From positions 1 through 64,000 of the forward strand of contig DCKE01000027.1 in the NCBI GenBank assembly GCA_002320285.1: a stretch of DNA of 64,000 nucleotides. The letters are read 5' to 3'. Below are positions 44,500-51,849 of this stretch, one piece after another (position 1 is the stretch's first letter; every line of letters begins with the position of its first letter). The notes below the pieces were generated by a model. It saw only the letters and a list, made by a program, of their open reading frames with translations. It ran no database searches and was not told the origin of the DNA. This DNA comes from Flavobacteriaceae bacterium UBA1682 (GTDB taxonomy: Bacteria; Bacteroidota; Bacteroidia; Flavobacteriales; Flavobacteriaceae). The translations under genes were made by a program, and so were the position numbers.

Positions 44500-44577
44500 G
44501 CCTTGTCTCAAAGGGGTGCCTAATAAGGCTGAGATTATACCCATAGAACCTGGGCGGATAATGCCGCCAAGGGAAAA
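44500..44577 (+). promoter_or_regulatory. TPP riboswitch (THI element)
   Basis: Conserved thi-box blocks in order: GGGGTGCC (44513-44520), GGCTGAGA (44527-44534), ACCC, then GAACCTG, GCGGATAATGCCGC, and AAGGGAA. The TPP-binding core is complete. A short hairpin GAGTTT / GAACTC follows at 44579-44601 without a T run, so control of translation initiation appears more likely than termination. It lies about 95 bases before the ATG of the TonB-dependent receptor and predicts repression when thiamine pyrophosphate is abundant. Confidence 0.95.
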
Positions 44578-44672
44578 AGAGTTTGACGTACTGTTGAACT
44601 CGCGGAATACGATATGTAATTATTAATCATAAATAATTGCCCCTTTTATTTGTAAAAAATATTTTTTTACGA

Positions 44673-46847
44673 ATGAAAACAAAGTTTTTTTATCCATGGC
44701 TTACAGCTACACTTCTAACTTCAATTTCCGGAATTGCACAAGAAAAAGTAGTTGTAGATTCAACTAAAGTAACCGCTTTAGATGAAATTTTGGTCGCTTC
44801 GATTCGCGTGGACGACAAAACTCCGATCGCTTACAGTAATTTGTCAAAGAAAGAATTGGCCAAAAGGAATTTAGGTCAGGACATCCCTTCGTTGATGAAC
44901 TTTATGCCTTCTGTAGTGATGACTACCGATGCGGGAAATGGCGTTGGTTACTCAAGTATACGAGTTCGTGGGAGTGATGCAACTCGCGTAAATGTCACTT
45001 TAAACGGAATTCCTTACAATGACGGGGAGTCTCAAGGAACCTTTTGGGTGAATATGCCTGATTTTACCTCGTCTATTCAAAATCTTCAATTGCAACGCGG
45101 TGTCGGGACGTCGACAAATGGATCTGCCGCTTTCGGAGCCAGTTTAAATTTACTGACAGACTCTTATTCCTATAAGAGTAACGGAGAGATTTCCAACTCA
45201 TTCGGTAGTTATAATACCCGTAAACACACCGTCAAATTTAGTACGGGATTGATGAATGATCATTTTGAAATAGCGGGTCGTTTGTCTAATATTCATTCAG
45301 ATGGATATATAGATCGCGCTACTTCCGATTTAAAATCCTATTTCTTACAGGGTACCTATCTCGGTAAAACTACTTTAATCAAAGCCTTGGCATTTGGAGG
45401 AAGTCAAAAAACGTATCAGGCGTGGAATGGATTAGAGGATCCAGACAAATTGGAGAATTATCGTCGTTTTAATACTTCAGGAGTATATTATGACGATCAA
45501 GGAATTATGAGGTTTTACGATAATGAAACTGACAACTACAAGCAGGATCACTTTCAATTGCATTGGAACGAGCGTTGGTCATCCAGGTGGACGAGCAATA
45601 TGGCACTTCATTATACCATGGGGGAAGGCTATTATGAAAACTATAAAGTCAATGGGAAGTTTGCGGAATATGGACTAAGTCCAATCATTGTAGATGGAAA
45701 AGAAGTGAAGAAATCGGATATTATCCGTCAAAAGTGGCTGGAAAATGATTTCTATGGTTTTACGTTTTCGGCAAACTATAAAACAGACCGTTTAGATGTA
45801 ATTATCGGTGGAGCTGCAAACAAATATGAGGGCGAGCATTACGGAACGATATTGTGGATCAAGCAACCGGTGAAATATGAATATAATCAAAGGTATTACG
45901 ATGATAACGCGCTAAAAACAGATCTTAACTCCTATGTTAAAGCCACGTATCAATTAACTGATAGATGGAGTTTATTTGGCGATCTGCAGTTTAGAAAAGT
46001 ACAGTATAAAGCCAATGGAGTGGAAACGGGAAATGTCAACGACAGTTTTGATTTCTTCAACCCCAAGGCAGGTATTACATATCAAGTAGATCAACGTAAT
46101 CAAGGATATTTTTCCTATGCCAGAGCAAATAGAGAACCCAATAGAAATGATTATAAAGATGGAAATCCCAAACCCGAAAAATTAAATGATTTTGAGTTGG
46201 GATGGAGATACCGTTCACCAATAGCGACAATAAATGTCAATGCTTACTATATGCGTTACAAAGATCAATTGGTTTTGACAGGGGCTTTAAATGATGTGGG
46301 GGCGCCTATTAGAGAAAATAGCGGTGATAGTTATCGTCTTGGATTGGAGGTTGACGCTACAGTGCGTTTGCATGAAAAGATTTATTGGAATCCGAGTGTG
46401 ACTGTCAGCAAAAATAGAAATATTGATTTTCATACGGAATGGAATGGTGAATTAGTTAATTTGGGAAATACGAATATTGCCTTTTCTCCTGGTTTTATTG
46501 GGTCAAACGCACTGACATATGTACCGATTAAGGGGATGAATATTTCTTGGTTGGCTAAGTTTGTTGGTGAGCAATATATGGGTAATGTCGATATGGAAAA
46601 ATCTAAATTGGATGCGTACTTTGTCAATGATATCAGTATGACTTATGAATTCCCGGTTAAAGGATGGTTTGAGTCCGTGGGACTCTCTGTTTTGGCAAAC
46701 AATATTTTTGATGTCAAATACCTTTCAAATGGGTTCTACTATACTTATGATGAAGTAGCGAATGAAACGGTAAGCACTCAAGAGGGTGCGGGATATTATC
46801 CGCAGGCAACCTTCAATATATTGGCGGGAGTAACGTTGAAATTCTAA
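44673..46847 (+). CDS. TonB-dependent receptor under TPP control (probable thiamine uptake)
   Basis: Outer-membrane transporter, 724 residues from the ATG at 44673; an upstream TTG frame lacks a signal peptide at its start. The signal peptide ends near GIAQ. Plug motifs: SIRVRGSDATRVNVTLNGIPYND, QNLQLQRGVGTSTNGSAAFGASLNL. The barrel contains GYFSYARANREPNRNDYKDG and ends ILAGVTLKF. No carboxypeptidase-D or STN domain is present. The TPP riboswitch in its leader marks it as a likely thiamine or thiamine-precursor receptor, as described for such receptors in Bacteroidota. Confidence 0.93.
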   Translation: MKTKFFYPWLTATLLTSISGIAQEKVVVDSTKVTALDEILVASIRVDDKTPIAYSNLSKKELAKRNLGQDIPSLMNFMPSVVMTTDAGNGVGYSSIRVRGSDATRVNVTLNGIPYNDGESQGTFWVNMPDFTSSIQNLQLQRGVGTSTNGSAAFGASLNLLTDSYSYKSNGEISNSFGSYNTRKHTVKFSTGLMNDHFEIAGRLSNIHSDGYIDRATSDLKSYFLQGTYLGKTTLIKALAFGGSQKTYQAWNGLEDPDKLENYRRFNTSGVYYDDQGIMRFYDNETDNYKQDHFQLHWNERWSSRWTSNMALHYTMGEGYYENYKVNGKFAEYGLSPIIVDGKEVKKSDIIRQKWLENDFYGFTFSANYKTDRLDVIIGGAANKYEGEHYGTILWIKQPVKYEYNQRYYDDNALKTDLNSYVKATYQLTDRWSLFGDLQFRKVQYKANGVETGNVNDSFDFFNPKAGITYQVDQRNQGYFSYARANREPNRNDYKDGNPKPEKLNDFELGWRYRSPIATINVNAYYMRYKDQLVLTGALNDVGAPIRENSGDSYRLGLEVDATVRLHEKIYWNPSVTVSKNRNIDFHTEWNGELVNLGNTNIAFSPGFIGSNALTYVPIKGMNISWLAKFVGEQYMGNVDMEKSKLDAYFVNDISMTYEFPVKGWFESVGLSVLANNIFDVKYLSNGFYYTYDEVANETVSTQEGAGYYPQATFNILAGVTLKF

Positions 46848-46848
46848 A

Positions 46849-46893
46849 AAATAAAGTGAGTGGACCGTCAAAGGTCTGTTCACTCACTTTATT
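46849..46893 (+). terminator. Terminator of the thiamine receptor gene
   Basis: AATAAAGTGAGTG / CACTCACTTTATT long stem with an inner GACC / GGTC helix. T-rich exit is weak. Confidence 0.75.
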
Positions 46894-46970
46894 AAATGGA
46901 TCATAGTGGATGTGTGTTCAGAGAAAGCTCTGCCCATAACAGTGATATAAATGAATCACAAATAGTATAA

Positions 46971-47396
46971 CTAGTTGTAAACCTTTAAAACATCGCCACC
47001 TATAAAATCTACTCGATATTGTTTTAGCGGATACTGAGCTCCATCGGCAAGGCCAGTAAACAAAAGGTATTTAAAACCATCACAGCCGCATTCGGCAGTT
47101 ACGCCTTTGAGTTCCATGATGGAACAATCTCTTAACTCATGATTGGGGCAAGCGAGATCATAGGCCTTATAGCCGCTTCCCGAGTTGAAAATAATAAGAC
47201 CGCGAACACCAAGGCCTTCGCCGAAAACACGTACAGAAGTAGAGGGGTGCTTTAAATTACTGTATTGAGGAAGGTTTAAATTGATATTCGTTGAAAAGGG
47301 ATAATCGGGTAAATAAGGGTTTTGATTAGTAAAACTATCTTTGGAACAGCCTAAAAATGAAATAGTAATAATAAATAATAGAAAAAGCTTTTTCAT
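46971..47396 (-). CDS. Rieske-like lipoprotein with altered cluster ligands
   Basis: Lipoprotein of 141 residues (lipobox FLGC, Cys17). The mature part has the layout of small flavobacterial Rieske-fold proteins: LIIFNSGSGYKAYDLACPNH, then MELKGVTAECGCDGFKYLL, then GLADGAQYPLKQYRVDFIG. A true Rieske cluster needs C-x-H and C-x-x-H. Here the boxes read CPNH and CGCD, so a 2Fe-2S cluster with the usual ligands cannot form. A structural or other metal-binding role is possible. It is divergent from greA. Confidence 0.72.
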   Translation of the reverse strand: MKKLFLLFIITISFLGCSKDSFTNQNPYLPDYPFSTNINLNLPQYSNLKHPSTSVRVFGEGLGVRGLIIFNSGSGYKAYDLACPNHELRDCSIMELKGVTAECGCDGFKYLLFTGLADGAQYPLKQYRVDFIGGDVLKVYN

Positions 47397-47407
47397 GATT
47401 AAAGAAT

Positions 47408-47437
47408 TTGGAAAACAAATTTAATTATTTAACTTTG
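47408..47437 (+). promoter_or_regulatory. greA promoter
   Basis: TTG at 47408-47410, 19-base spacer, perfect TAACTTTG at 47430-47437. Transcription should begin near 47444, leaving a leader of about 104 bases. Confidence 0.72.
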
Positions 47438-47499
47438 ACAAAAATGATACAGTTAGTAAATAATTAAATATATCGATTAAATAATATCTTCATAGAAAG

Positions 47500-47530
47500 A
47501 AATCCCGTTTCGATGGGATTTTTTCTATTT
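47500..47530 (+). terminator. Terminator-like hairpin in the greA leader
   Basis: AATCCC / GGGATT stem with a seven-base GTTTCGA loop and TTTTTCTATTTT behind it. It lies between the greA promoter and the greA ATG (47548), with no other plus-strand gene upstream, so it would act as an attenuator or end a short RNA of about 85 bases. Confidence 0.6.
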
Positions 47531-47547
47531 TATAAACCATGTAAATT

Positions 47548-48024
47548 ATGAGTAAAATTTCGTATTATACTGCTGAGGGTTTGAAAAAACTAAGAGATGA
47601 GATTGAGCAGTTAAAGAGTGTGGAGCGTCCAAAAGCGTCGCAAGCAATTGCGGATGCCAGAGACAAAGGAGATTTATCGGAGAATGCAGAGTATGATGCA
47701 GCTAAGGAAGCGCAAGGTTTATTAGAACTTAAAATTTCTAAATTGGAAGAGGTTAATGCCAATGCGCGACTTATCGATGAATCACAACTAGATGTTACTA
47801 AGGCTTTGGTCCTTTCAACCGTTAAGATAAAAAATCAACTCAACGGTATGGAGATGACTTATACTTTGGTAGCGGAAAGTGAAGCGGATTTGAAAGCAGG
47901 GAAGATTTCAGTAACGTCTCCAATTGGAAGGGGTTTACTTGGAAAAACTGTTGGAGAAGTGGCGGAGATTCAGGTTCCTAATGGAATTATGAAATTCGAG
48001 GTTTTGGAAATTAGTAGAGATTAA
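47548..48024 (+). CDS. greA: Transcription elongation factor GreA
   Basis: Binds the secondary channel of RNA polymerase and stimulates cleavage of backtracked RNA. The 158 residues form an N-terminal coiled coil with the acidic tip DKGDLSENAEYDAAKEAQGLLE and a C-terminal FKBP-like domain with ISVTSPIGRGLLGKTVGE. This is the usual GreA length and pattern. It has its own promoter and an attenuator-like leader, and is followed 24 bases later by the HIT-protein gene, with which it is probably co-transcribed. Confidence 0.96.
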   Translation: MSKISYYTAEGLKKLRDEIEQLKSVERPKASQAIADARDKGDLSENAEYDAAKEAQGLLELKISKLEEVNANARLIDESQLDVTKALVLSTVKIKNQLNGMEMTYTLVAESEADLKAGKISVTSPIGRGLLGKTVGEVAEIQVPNGIMKFEVLEISRD

Positions 48025-48048
48025 ATAACTTTATACCATTCAAGAGAT

Positions 48049-48438
48049 ATGAGTTCTATATTCACAAAAATTATCAGCGGAGAAATTCCGGCTTACAAAG
48101 TGGCAGAAGACGACCAGTTTTTAGCATTTTTGGATATTAATCCCAATGCAAAAGGTCATACCCTTTGTATTCCCAAAAAAGAAGTCAACAAGATTTTTGA
48201 TATGGAGGAAGACAACTATCTTGAATTGATGAAGTTTTCTCGAAAAGTTGCCCAGGCAATTGAACGCACTGTTCCGTGTAAACGCATCGGAATGGCTGTA
48301 GTCGGATTGGAAGTTCCACATGTCCACGTACACCTAATTCCATTGCAAGATATGGAGGATATGCGCTTTGTTAGAAAAACTACTTTATCGGAAATAGAAT
48401 TTGATGCCCTAGCTAAGGCAATTCAGAAAAATATGTAA
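48049..48438 (+). CDS. HIT family (Hint-type) nucleotide hydrolase
   Basis: Histidine-triad protein of 129 residues. The active site HVHVHLIPL is complete. The N-terminal SIFTKIISGEIPAYKVAEDDQFLAFLDINPNAKGHTL (quoted in part) is typical of Hint/HinT phosphoramidases, which hydrolyse AMP-lysine and aminoacyl-AMP-like compounds. No signal peptide is present. It follows greA closely and ends in its own terminator. Confidence 0.94.
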   Translation: MSSIFTKIISGEIPAYKVAEDDQFLAFLDINPNAKGHTLCIPKKEVNKIFDMEEDNYLELMKFSRKVAQAIERTVPCKRIGMAVVGLEVPHVHVHLIPLQDMEDMRFVRKTTLSEIEFDALAKAIQKNM

Positions 48439-48466
48439 TAATAGCTGGTATGAAACCAGTTCAGAG

Positions 48467-48499
48467 CCGCAGATAATTAAATGTTATTTGCGGTTTTTT
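48467..48499 (+). terminator. Terminator of the greA-HIT unit
   Basis: CCGCAGATAA / TTATTTGCGG stem and T6. It overlaps the final codons of the convergent kinase gene. Confidence 0.82.
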
Positions 48500-49643
48500 G
48501 TTTTTTGTACAGGATGCAAATCGTGGTTCCTTTACCAATTTCGGAATGAGTTACTTTTATAACGCCATTGTGGTAGGATTCTACTATCCGTTTGGTTAGC
48601 GAAAGTCCAAGTCCCCATCCTCGTTTTTTGGTGGTGTAGCCCGGCTCAAAAATCCTCTTAAATTGTTTTTTAGCGATCCCTTTACCCGTGTCTTTAATCT
48701 GGATCCGGATCGATTTTTCATTGTCGTCAATAATGATATCCACGGCTCCTTTTCCTTTCATGGCATCGATTGCGTTTTTTATTAGGTTTTCGATGGTCCA
48801 ACTGTGTAAGATGGGATTCATCGGCATCATCAAGGGGTAGGCCGGTGCGTTAAACGAAAAAATAATTTGTTTAGAAACGCGCGAACGCAAATAGTCAAAG
48901 GTTTTTTTGGTTTCTTCGATGGTGTCGCGTAATTCCAAAACAGGTTCCGAACCGATTTTTGAAAACCGCTCTGCGATGGTTTGCAGTCGATAAACATCTT
49001 TTTCGATTTCACTGACCGTTTCCTCATTTACGTCGTCGAGTTTCATGATCTCAACCCAGCCGAGTAAAGAAGACAAAGGAGTGCCTATCTGATGGGCTGT
49101 TTCCTTCGCCATTCCTGCCCATAGTCTGTTTTGGGTAGCCATTCTACTGGCGCGATAAAAACTAAAAATCATGGCTGAGAAAAATAAAAAAATCAAAATT
49201 AGCGCACCGGGATAATATTTTAGTTTGGTCAGTAAGGAGGAGTTTCCGTAATACAAGTACTGTTTATTATTGTCGAATTCGACGACTATGGGGCTGTTTT
49301 GGGATTTGAGTTTGTTTAAAAAATCCTTTGTCTTTTCTGGATTATTCATAATGTGATCTTCGACATTGACCATATTGATAATACTGTCTTGATCGGTCGT
49401 TTGAATAATGGGAATCGTATTGTTGGTATTTAGAATTTGCAGGGGCAATCCGAGGTCTGTGTCGTTGAGATCGGCTTTGTTTAAGGTTTGTGAAGCACTG
49501 GCCCAGATCTCCATCTTTAATCGTTCCTCTTCTTTAAAAGTTTGAAAGAAGGTATAGGTGTTCCATAGTATAAGTACCAAAGCACTAAAGGCAGTCAAGA
49601 TAATTAGCCAGCGTAAGGTATTGTTTTTGGATTTAAAAAACAT
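48477..49643 (-). CDS. Sensor histidine kinase, orphan
   Basis: Membrane sensor kinase, 388 residues from the ATG at 49643. Two membrane helices (about 10-30 and 150-170) flank a periplasmic region of ~120 residues with no named domain. The H-box is MAKETAHQIGTPLSSLLGW, and the ATPase domain shows ENLIKNAIDAMKG (N box), DTGKGIAKK (G1), and GWGLGLSLTKRI (G2). No HAMP domain is obvious. No response regulator is adjacent, so the partner is unknown. It is convergent with the greA-HIT unit. Confidence 0.92.
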   Translation of the reverse strand: MFFKSKNNTLRWLIILTAFSALVLILWNTYTFFQTFKEEERLKMEIWASASQTLNKADLNDTDLGLPLQILNTNNTIPIIQTTDQDSIINMVNVEDHIMNNPEKTKDFLNKLKSQNSPIVVEFDNNKQYLYYGNSSLLTKLKYYPGALILIFLFFSAMIFSFYRASRMATQNRLWAGMAKETAHQIGTPLSSLLGWVEIMKLDDVNEETVSEIEKDVYRLQTIAERFSKIGSEPVLELRDTIEETKKTFDYLRSRVSKQIIFSFNAPAYPLMMPMNPILHSWTIENLIKNAIDAMKGKGAVDIIIDDNEKSIRIQIKDTGKGIAKKQFKRIFEPGYTTKKRGWGLGLSLTKRIVESYHNGVIKVTHSEIGKGTTICILYKKQKTANNI

Positions 49644-49790
49644 AGAAATCAATTTGTGATTAAAAGTAATCAAAATTAACTGCTTCAAAGCGAATCTTTT
49701 CATTTAGGCGGTAAAACTTCGCTATTGCCGTGCTATTCTAAAAGCTTTTTGTTATTTTTACGTACCTAATATAAAATATAAGAGTTGTTC

Positions 49791-50666
49791 ATGAAAACCA
49801 TTGACCCTAAAGATATTACCACTGTCCAGTTGCAAGCCTATATGCAAAGTGCCATTGGACCGCGTCCAATAGCATTAGCGAGTACCATAGATGCGGATGG
49901 AAATCCAAATTTGTCGCCATTTTCCTTTTTTAATATGTTTAGTGCGAATCCTCCAATATTGGTTTTTTCACCATCAAGACGGGTACGTGATAATACTTTA
50001 AAACACACTTTGTTTAATGTTCAAGCTACACAACAAGTTGTGATTAACGTAGTAAACTATGATATGGTGCAGCAGACCTCGTTGAGTAGTACAGAATATC
50101 AGGATGGTGTTAATGAATTTGAAAAGGCTGGATTTACCATGTTAAAATCGGATTTAGTAAGACCTTTTCGGGTTGCGGAAAGTCCGGTTCAATTTGAATG
50201 TATTGTTAATGAGGTAATCGGCTTAGGCGATCAAGGAGGAGCGGGTAACTTAGTAATTTGTGAAGTCGTTAAAATGCATATCAATGAGGCGGTTTTAAAT
50301 GAACAAGGAGCTATTCAGCAGGATAAAATGGACTTGGTAGCGCGAATGGGAGGTAACTGGTATACTCGGGCTAATGATGGCTTATTTGAAGTAGAAAAAC
50401 CGTTGACAACTTTGGGTATTGGTGTTGATGCGATTCCTGAAGAAGTTAAAAAAAGTCCTGTCTTTAATGGTAATGATTTAGGAATACTTGGTAATGTGGA
50501 GCAATTGCCTAGTAGGGACGAGGTACAAAGTTTCGTGTCCGAAAATCCGGAACTGCAACAGCTATTACTACAAGACGATCAAAACAAGAAATTGGAAAAA
50601 GCAAAAGAATATTTAATTGAAAATAATGTAACTTTGGCGTGGCAAACCATTTTAGCTCAAAAATAG
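49791..50666 (+). CDS. Flavin reductase-like FMN-binding protein
   Basis: FMN-binding split-barrel protein of the flavin reductase family, 291 residues from the ATG at 49791. The fold's entry is PRPIALASTIDADGNPNLSPFSFFNMFSANPP (quoted in part), with the SPFSFF FMN-phosphate region. Family proteins use NAD(P)H to reduce FMN or act on other small substrates. The C-terminal ~70 residues (helical, with QQLLLQDDQNKKLEKAKEYL) form an extension common in flavobacterial copies. It is the first of a probable pair with the DUF3127 gene 39 bases downstream. Confidence 0.87.
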   Translation: MKTIDPKDITTVQLQAYMQSAIGPRPIALASTIDADGNPNLSPFSFFNMFSANPPILVFSPSRRVRDNTLKHTLFNVQATQQVVINVVNYDMVQQTSLSSTEYQDGVNEFEKAGFTMLKSDLVRPFRVAESPVQFECIVNEVIGLGDQGGAGNLVICEVVKMHINEAVLNEQGAIQQDKMDLVARMGGNWYTRANDGLFEVEKPLTTLGIGVDAIPEEVKKSPVFNGNDLGILGNVEQLPSRDEVQSFVSENPELQQLLLQDDQNKKLEKAKEYLIENNVTLAWQTILAQK

Positions 50667-50705
50667 TTTTTCACAAATCAATATAACGCGATAAAATTTA
50701 ATACG

Positions 50706-51083
50706 ATGGAAGTTTTAGGAAGAATTAAAGTAATCAACCAACCACAGCAAGTGAGTCAGTCTTTTAAAAAGAGAGAGTTGGTCGTGACAACAGACGAACA
50801 ATATCCACAACATATCATGATTGAGTTTACTCAAGATCGTTGTGATTTATTAAATGCATTCCAAGTAGGAGAACCCGTTAAAGTATCGATTAACCTTAGA
50901 GGAAGAGAGTGGACGAATCCACAGGGAGAAACCAAATATTTCAACTCAATCCAAGGATGGAGAATTGAAAAAGCAGTTGCAGAGCAACCGGCTGGTATGG
51001 CAACACCTCCTTCTATGCCTTCTGAGCAATTTGAATCGGCTCCGAAATTTAATGAAGAAGAACACGACGATTTACCGTTCTAA
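50706..51083 (+). CDS. DUF3127 protein with SSB-like acidic C-tip
   Basis: Protein of 125 residues. Residues 1-95 match the DUF3127 domain, predicted as OB-fold-like: MEVLGRIKVINQPQQVSQ, then FKKRELVVTTDE, then PVKVSINLRGREWTNPQGE and FNSIQGWRIE. After a flexible Ala/Pro linker the protein ends EEEHDDLPF, which resembles the protein-docking tip of single-stranded DNA-binding protein (DDIPF/DDLPF). A role beside SSB in DNA metabolism is therefore plausible. Direct nucleic-acid binding is unproven. The flavin reductase gene is directly upstream. Confidence 0.85.
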   Translation: MEVLGRIKVINQPQQVSQSFKKRELVVTTDEQYPQHIMIEFTQDRCDLLNAFQVGEPVKVSINLRGREWTNPQGETKYFNSIQGWRIEKAVAEQPAGMATPPSMPSEQFESAPKFNEEEHDDLPF

Positions 51084-51092
51084 AAATAAAAT

Positions 51093-51128
51093 GAGGCTGT
51101 CTCCAAAGGGGACAGCCTTTGTTTTTTT
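51093..51128 (+). terminator. Terminator after the DUF3127 gene
   Basis: GGCTGTCTCC / GGGGACAGCC stem, short AAA loop, then TTTGTTTTTTT. Confidence 0.85.
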
Positions 51129-51140
51129 ACCTCAGTTCCT

Positions 51141-51205
51141 CATCACTGATCACTGATTACTGATCACTGATCACTGATCACGATTCTCGAACAACGATTC
51201 TCGAC
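51141..51205. repeat. Heptamer array and 14-base repeats upstream of aat
   Basis: Five heptamers ACTGATC/ACTGATT (51144-51178) are followed by two copies of ACGATTCTCGA (51180-51190 and 51194-51204), keeping the 14-base period. The array ends six bases before the aat start codon, so it forms the whole 5' leader. The same heptamer is found at 23799-23850. Confidence 0.85.
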
Positions 51206-51210
51206 TAACG

Positions 51211-51846
51211 ATGCATATAATCGACAACAAGCTTTTTTTTCCCGAAGTCACGCAAACCCATCAATCGGGCATTATTGCCTTGGGAGGAGATTTATCGACC
51301 GAGCGTCTTTTATTGGCGTATCAGTCGGGTATATTTCCGTGGTTTGAAGATGGGGAGCCTATTACTTGGTGGGCACCAGATCCGCGTATGGTCTTGTTTT
51401 TAGACGAACTCAAAGTGTCTAAAAGTATGCGCAACATTCTCAATAGAAATATGTTTAGAGTGACTTTTAATAAGGAATTCCGTCAGGTGATTAATCATTG
51501 TCAAATGGTCAAAAGACAAGGTCAGAACGGTACTTGGATTACCGACGATATGATCGACGCCTATTGCGAATTACATAAACAAAATCGAGCCAAATCGGTT
51601 GAGGTTTGGTTAGATGACCAATTGGTTGGCGGCTTGTATGGGGTTGACTTAGGTCATGTCTTTTGTGGTGAAAGCATGTTTTCTTTGGTGGCTAATGCCA
51701 GTAAAGTGGCCTTTATCGCATTGGTGCAATACTTACGGCAGCATCAATATCAACTTCTCGATTGTCAGGTCTATAACGATCATTTAGACAGTCTCGGTGC
51801 GCGGGAGATTCCGCGAACTCAGTTTATGCAGATACTTAAAAAATAA
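51211..51846 (+). CDS. aat: Leucyl/phenylalanyl-tRNA-protein transferase
   Basis: Attaches Leu or Phe from charged tRNA to N-terminal Arg or Lys of proteins, making N-degrons for ClpS/ClpAP. The 211 residues show the family signature: GIIALGGDLSTERLLLAYQSGIFPWF, ITWWAPDPRMVLF, GQNGTWITDDMIDAYCELH, VGGLYGVDLGHVFCGESMFS and the C-terminal LLDCQVYNDHLDSLGA. The immediate upstream sequence is a heptamer repeat. The next gene begins only three bases after its stop. Confidence 0.95.
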   Translation: MHIIDNKLFFPEVTQTHQSGIIALGGDLSTERLLLAYQSGIFPWFEDGEPITWWAPDPRMVLFLDELKVSKSMRNILNRNMFRVTFNKEFRQVINHCQMVKRQGQNGTWITDDMIDAYCELHKQNRAKSVEVWLDDQLVGGLYGVDLGHVFCGESMFSLVANASKVAFIALVQYLRQHQYQLLDCQVYNDHLDSLGAREIPRTQFMQILKK

Positions 51847-51849
51847 AAA

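Noticed and set aside
44579..44601. Transcription terminator as TPP riboswitch expression platform
   Set aside because: The hairpin is only six base pairs and no T run follows, so translational control is the safer reading.
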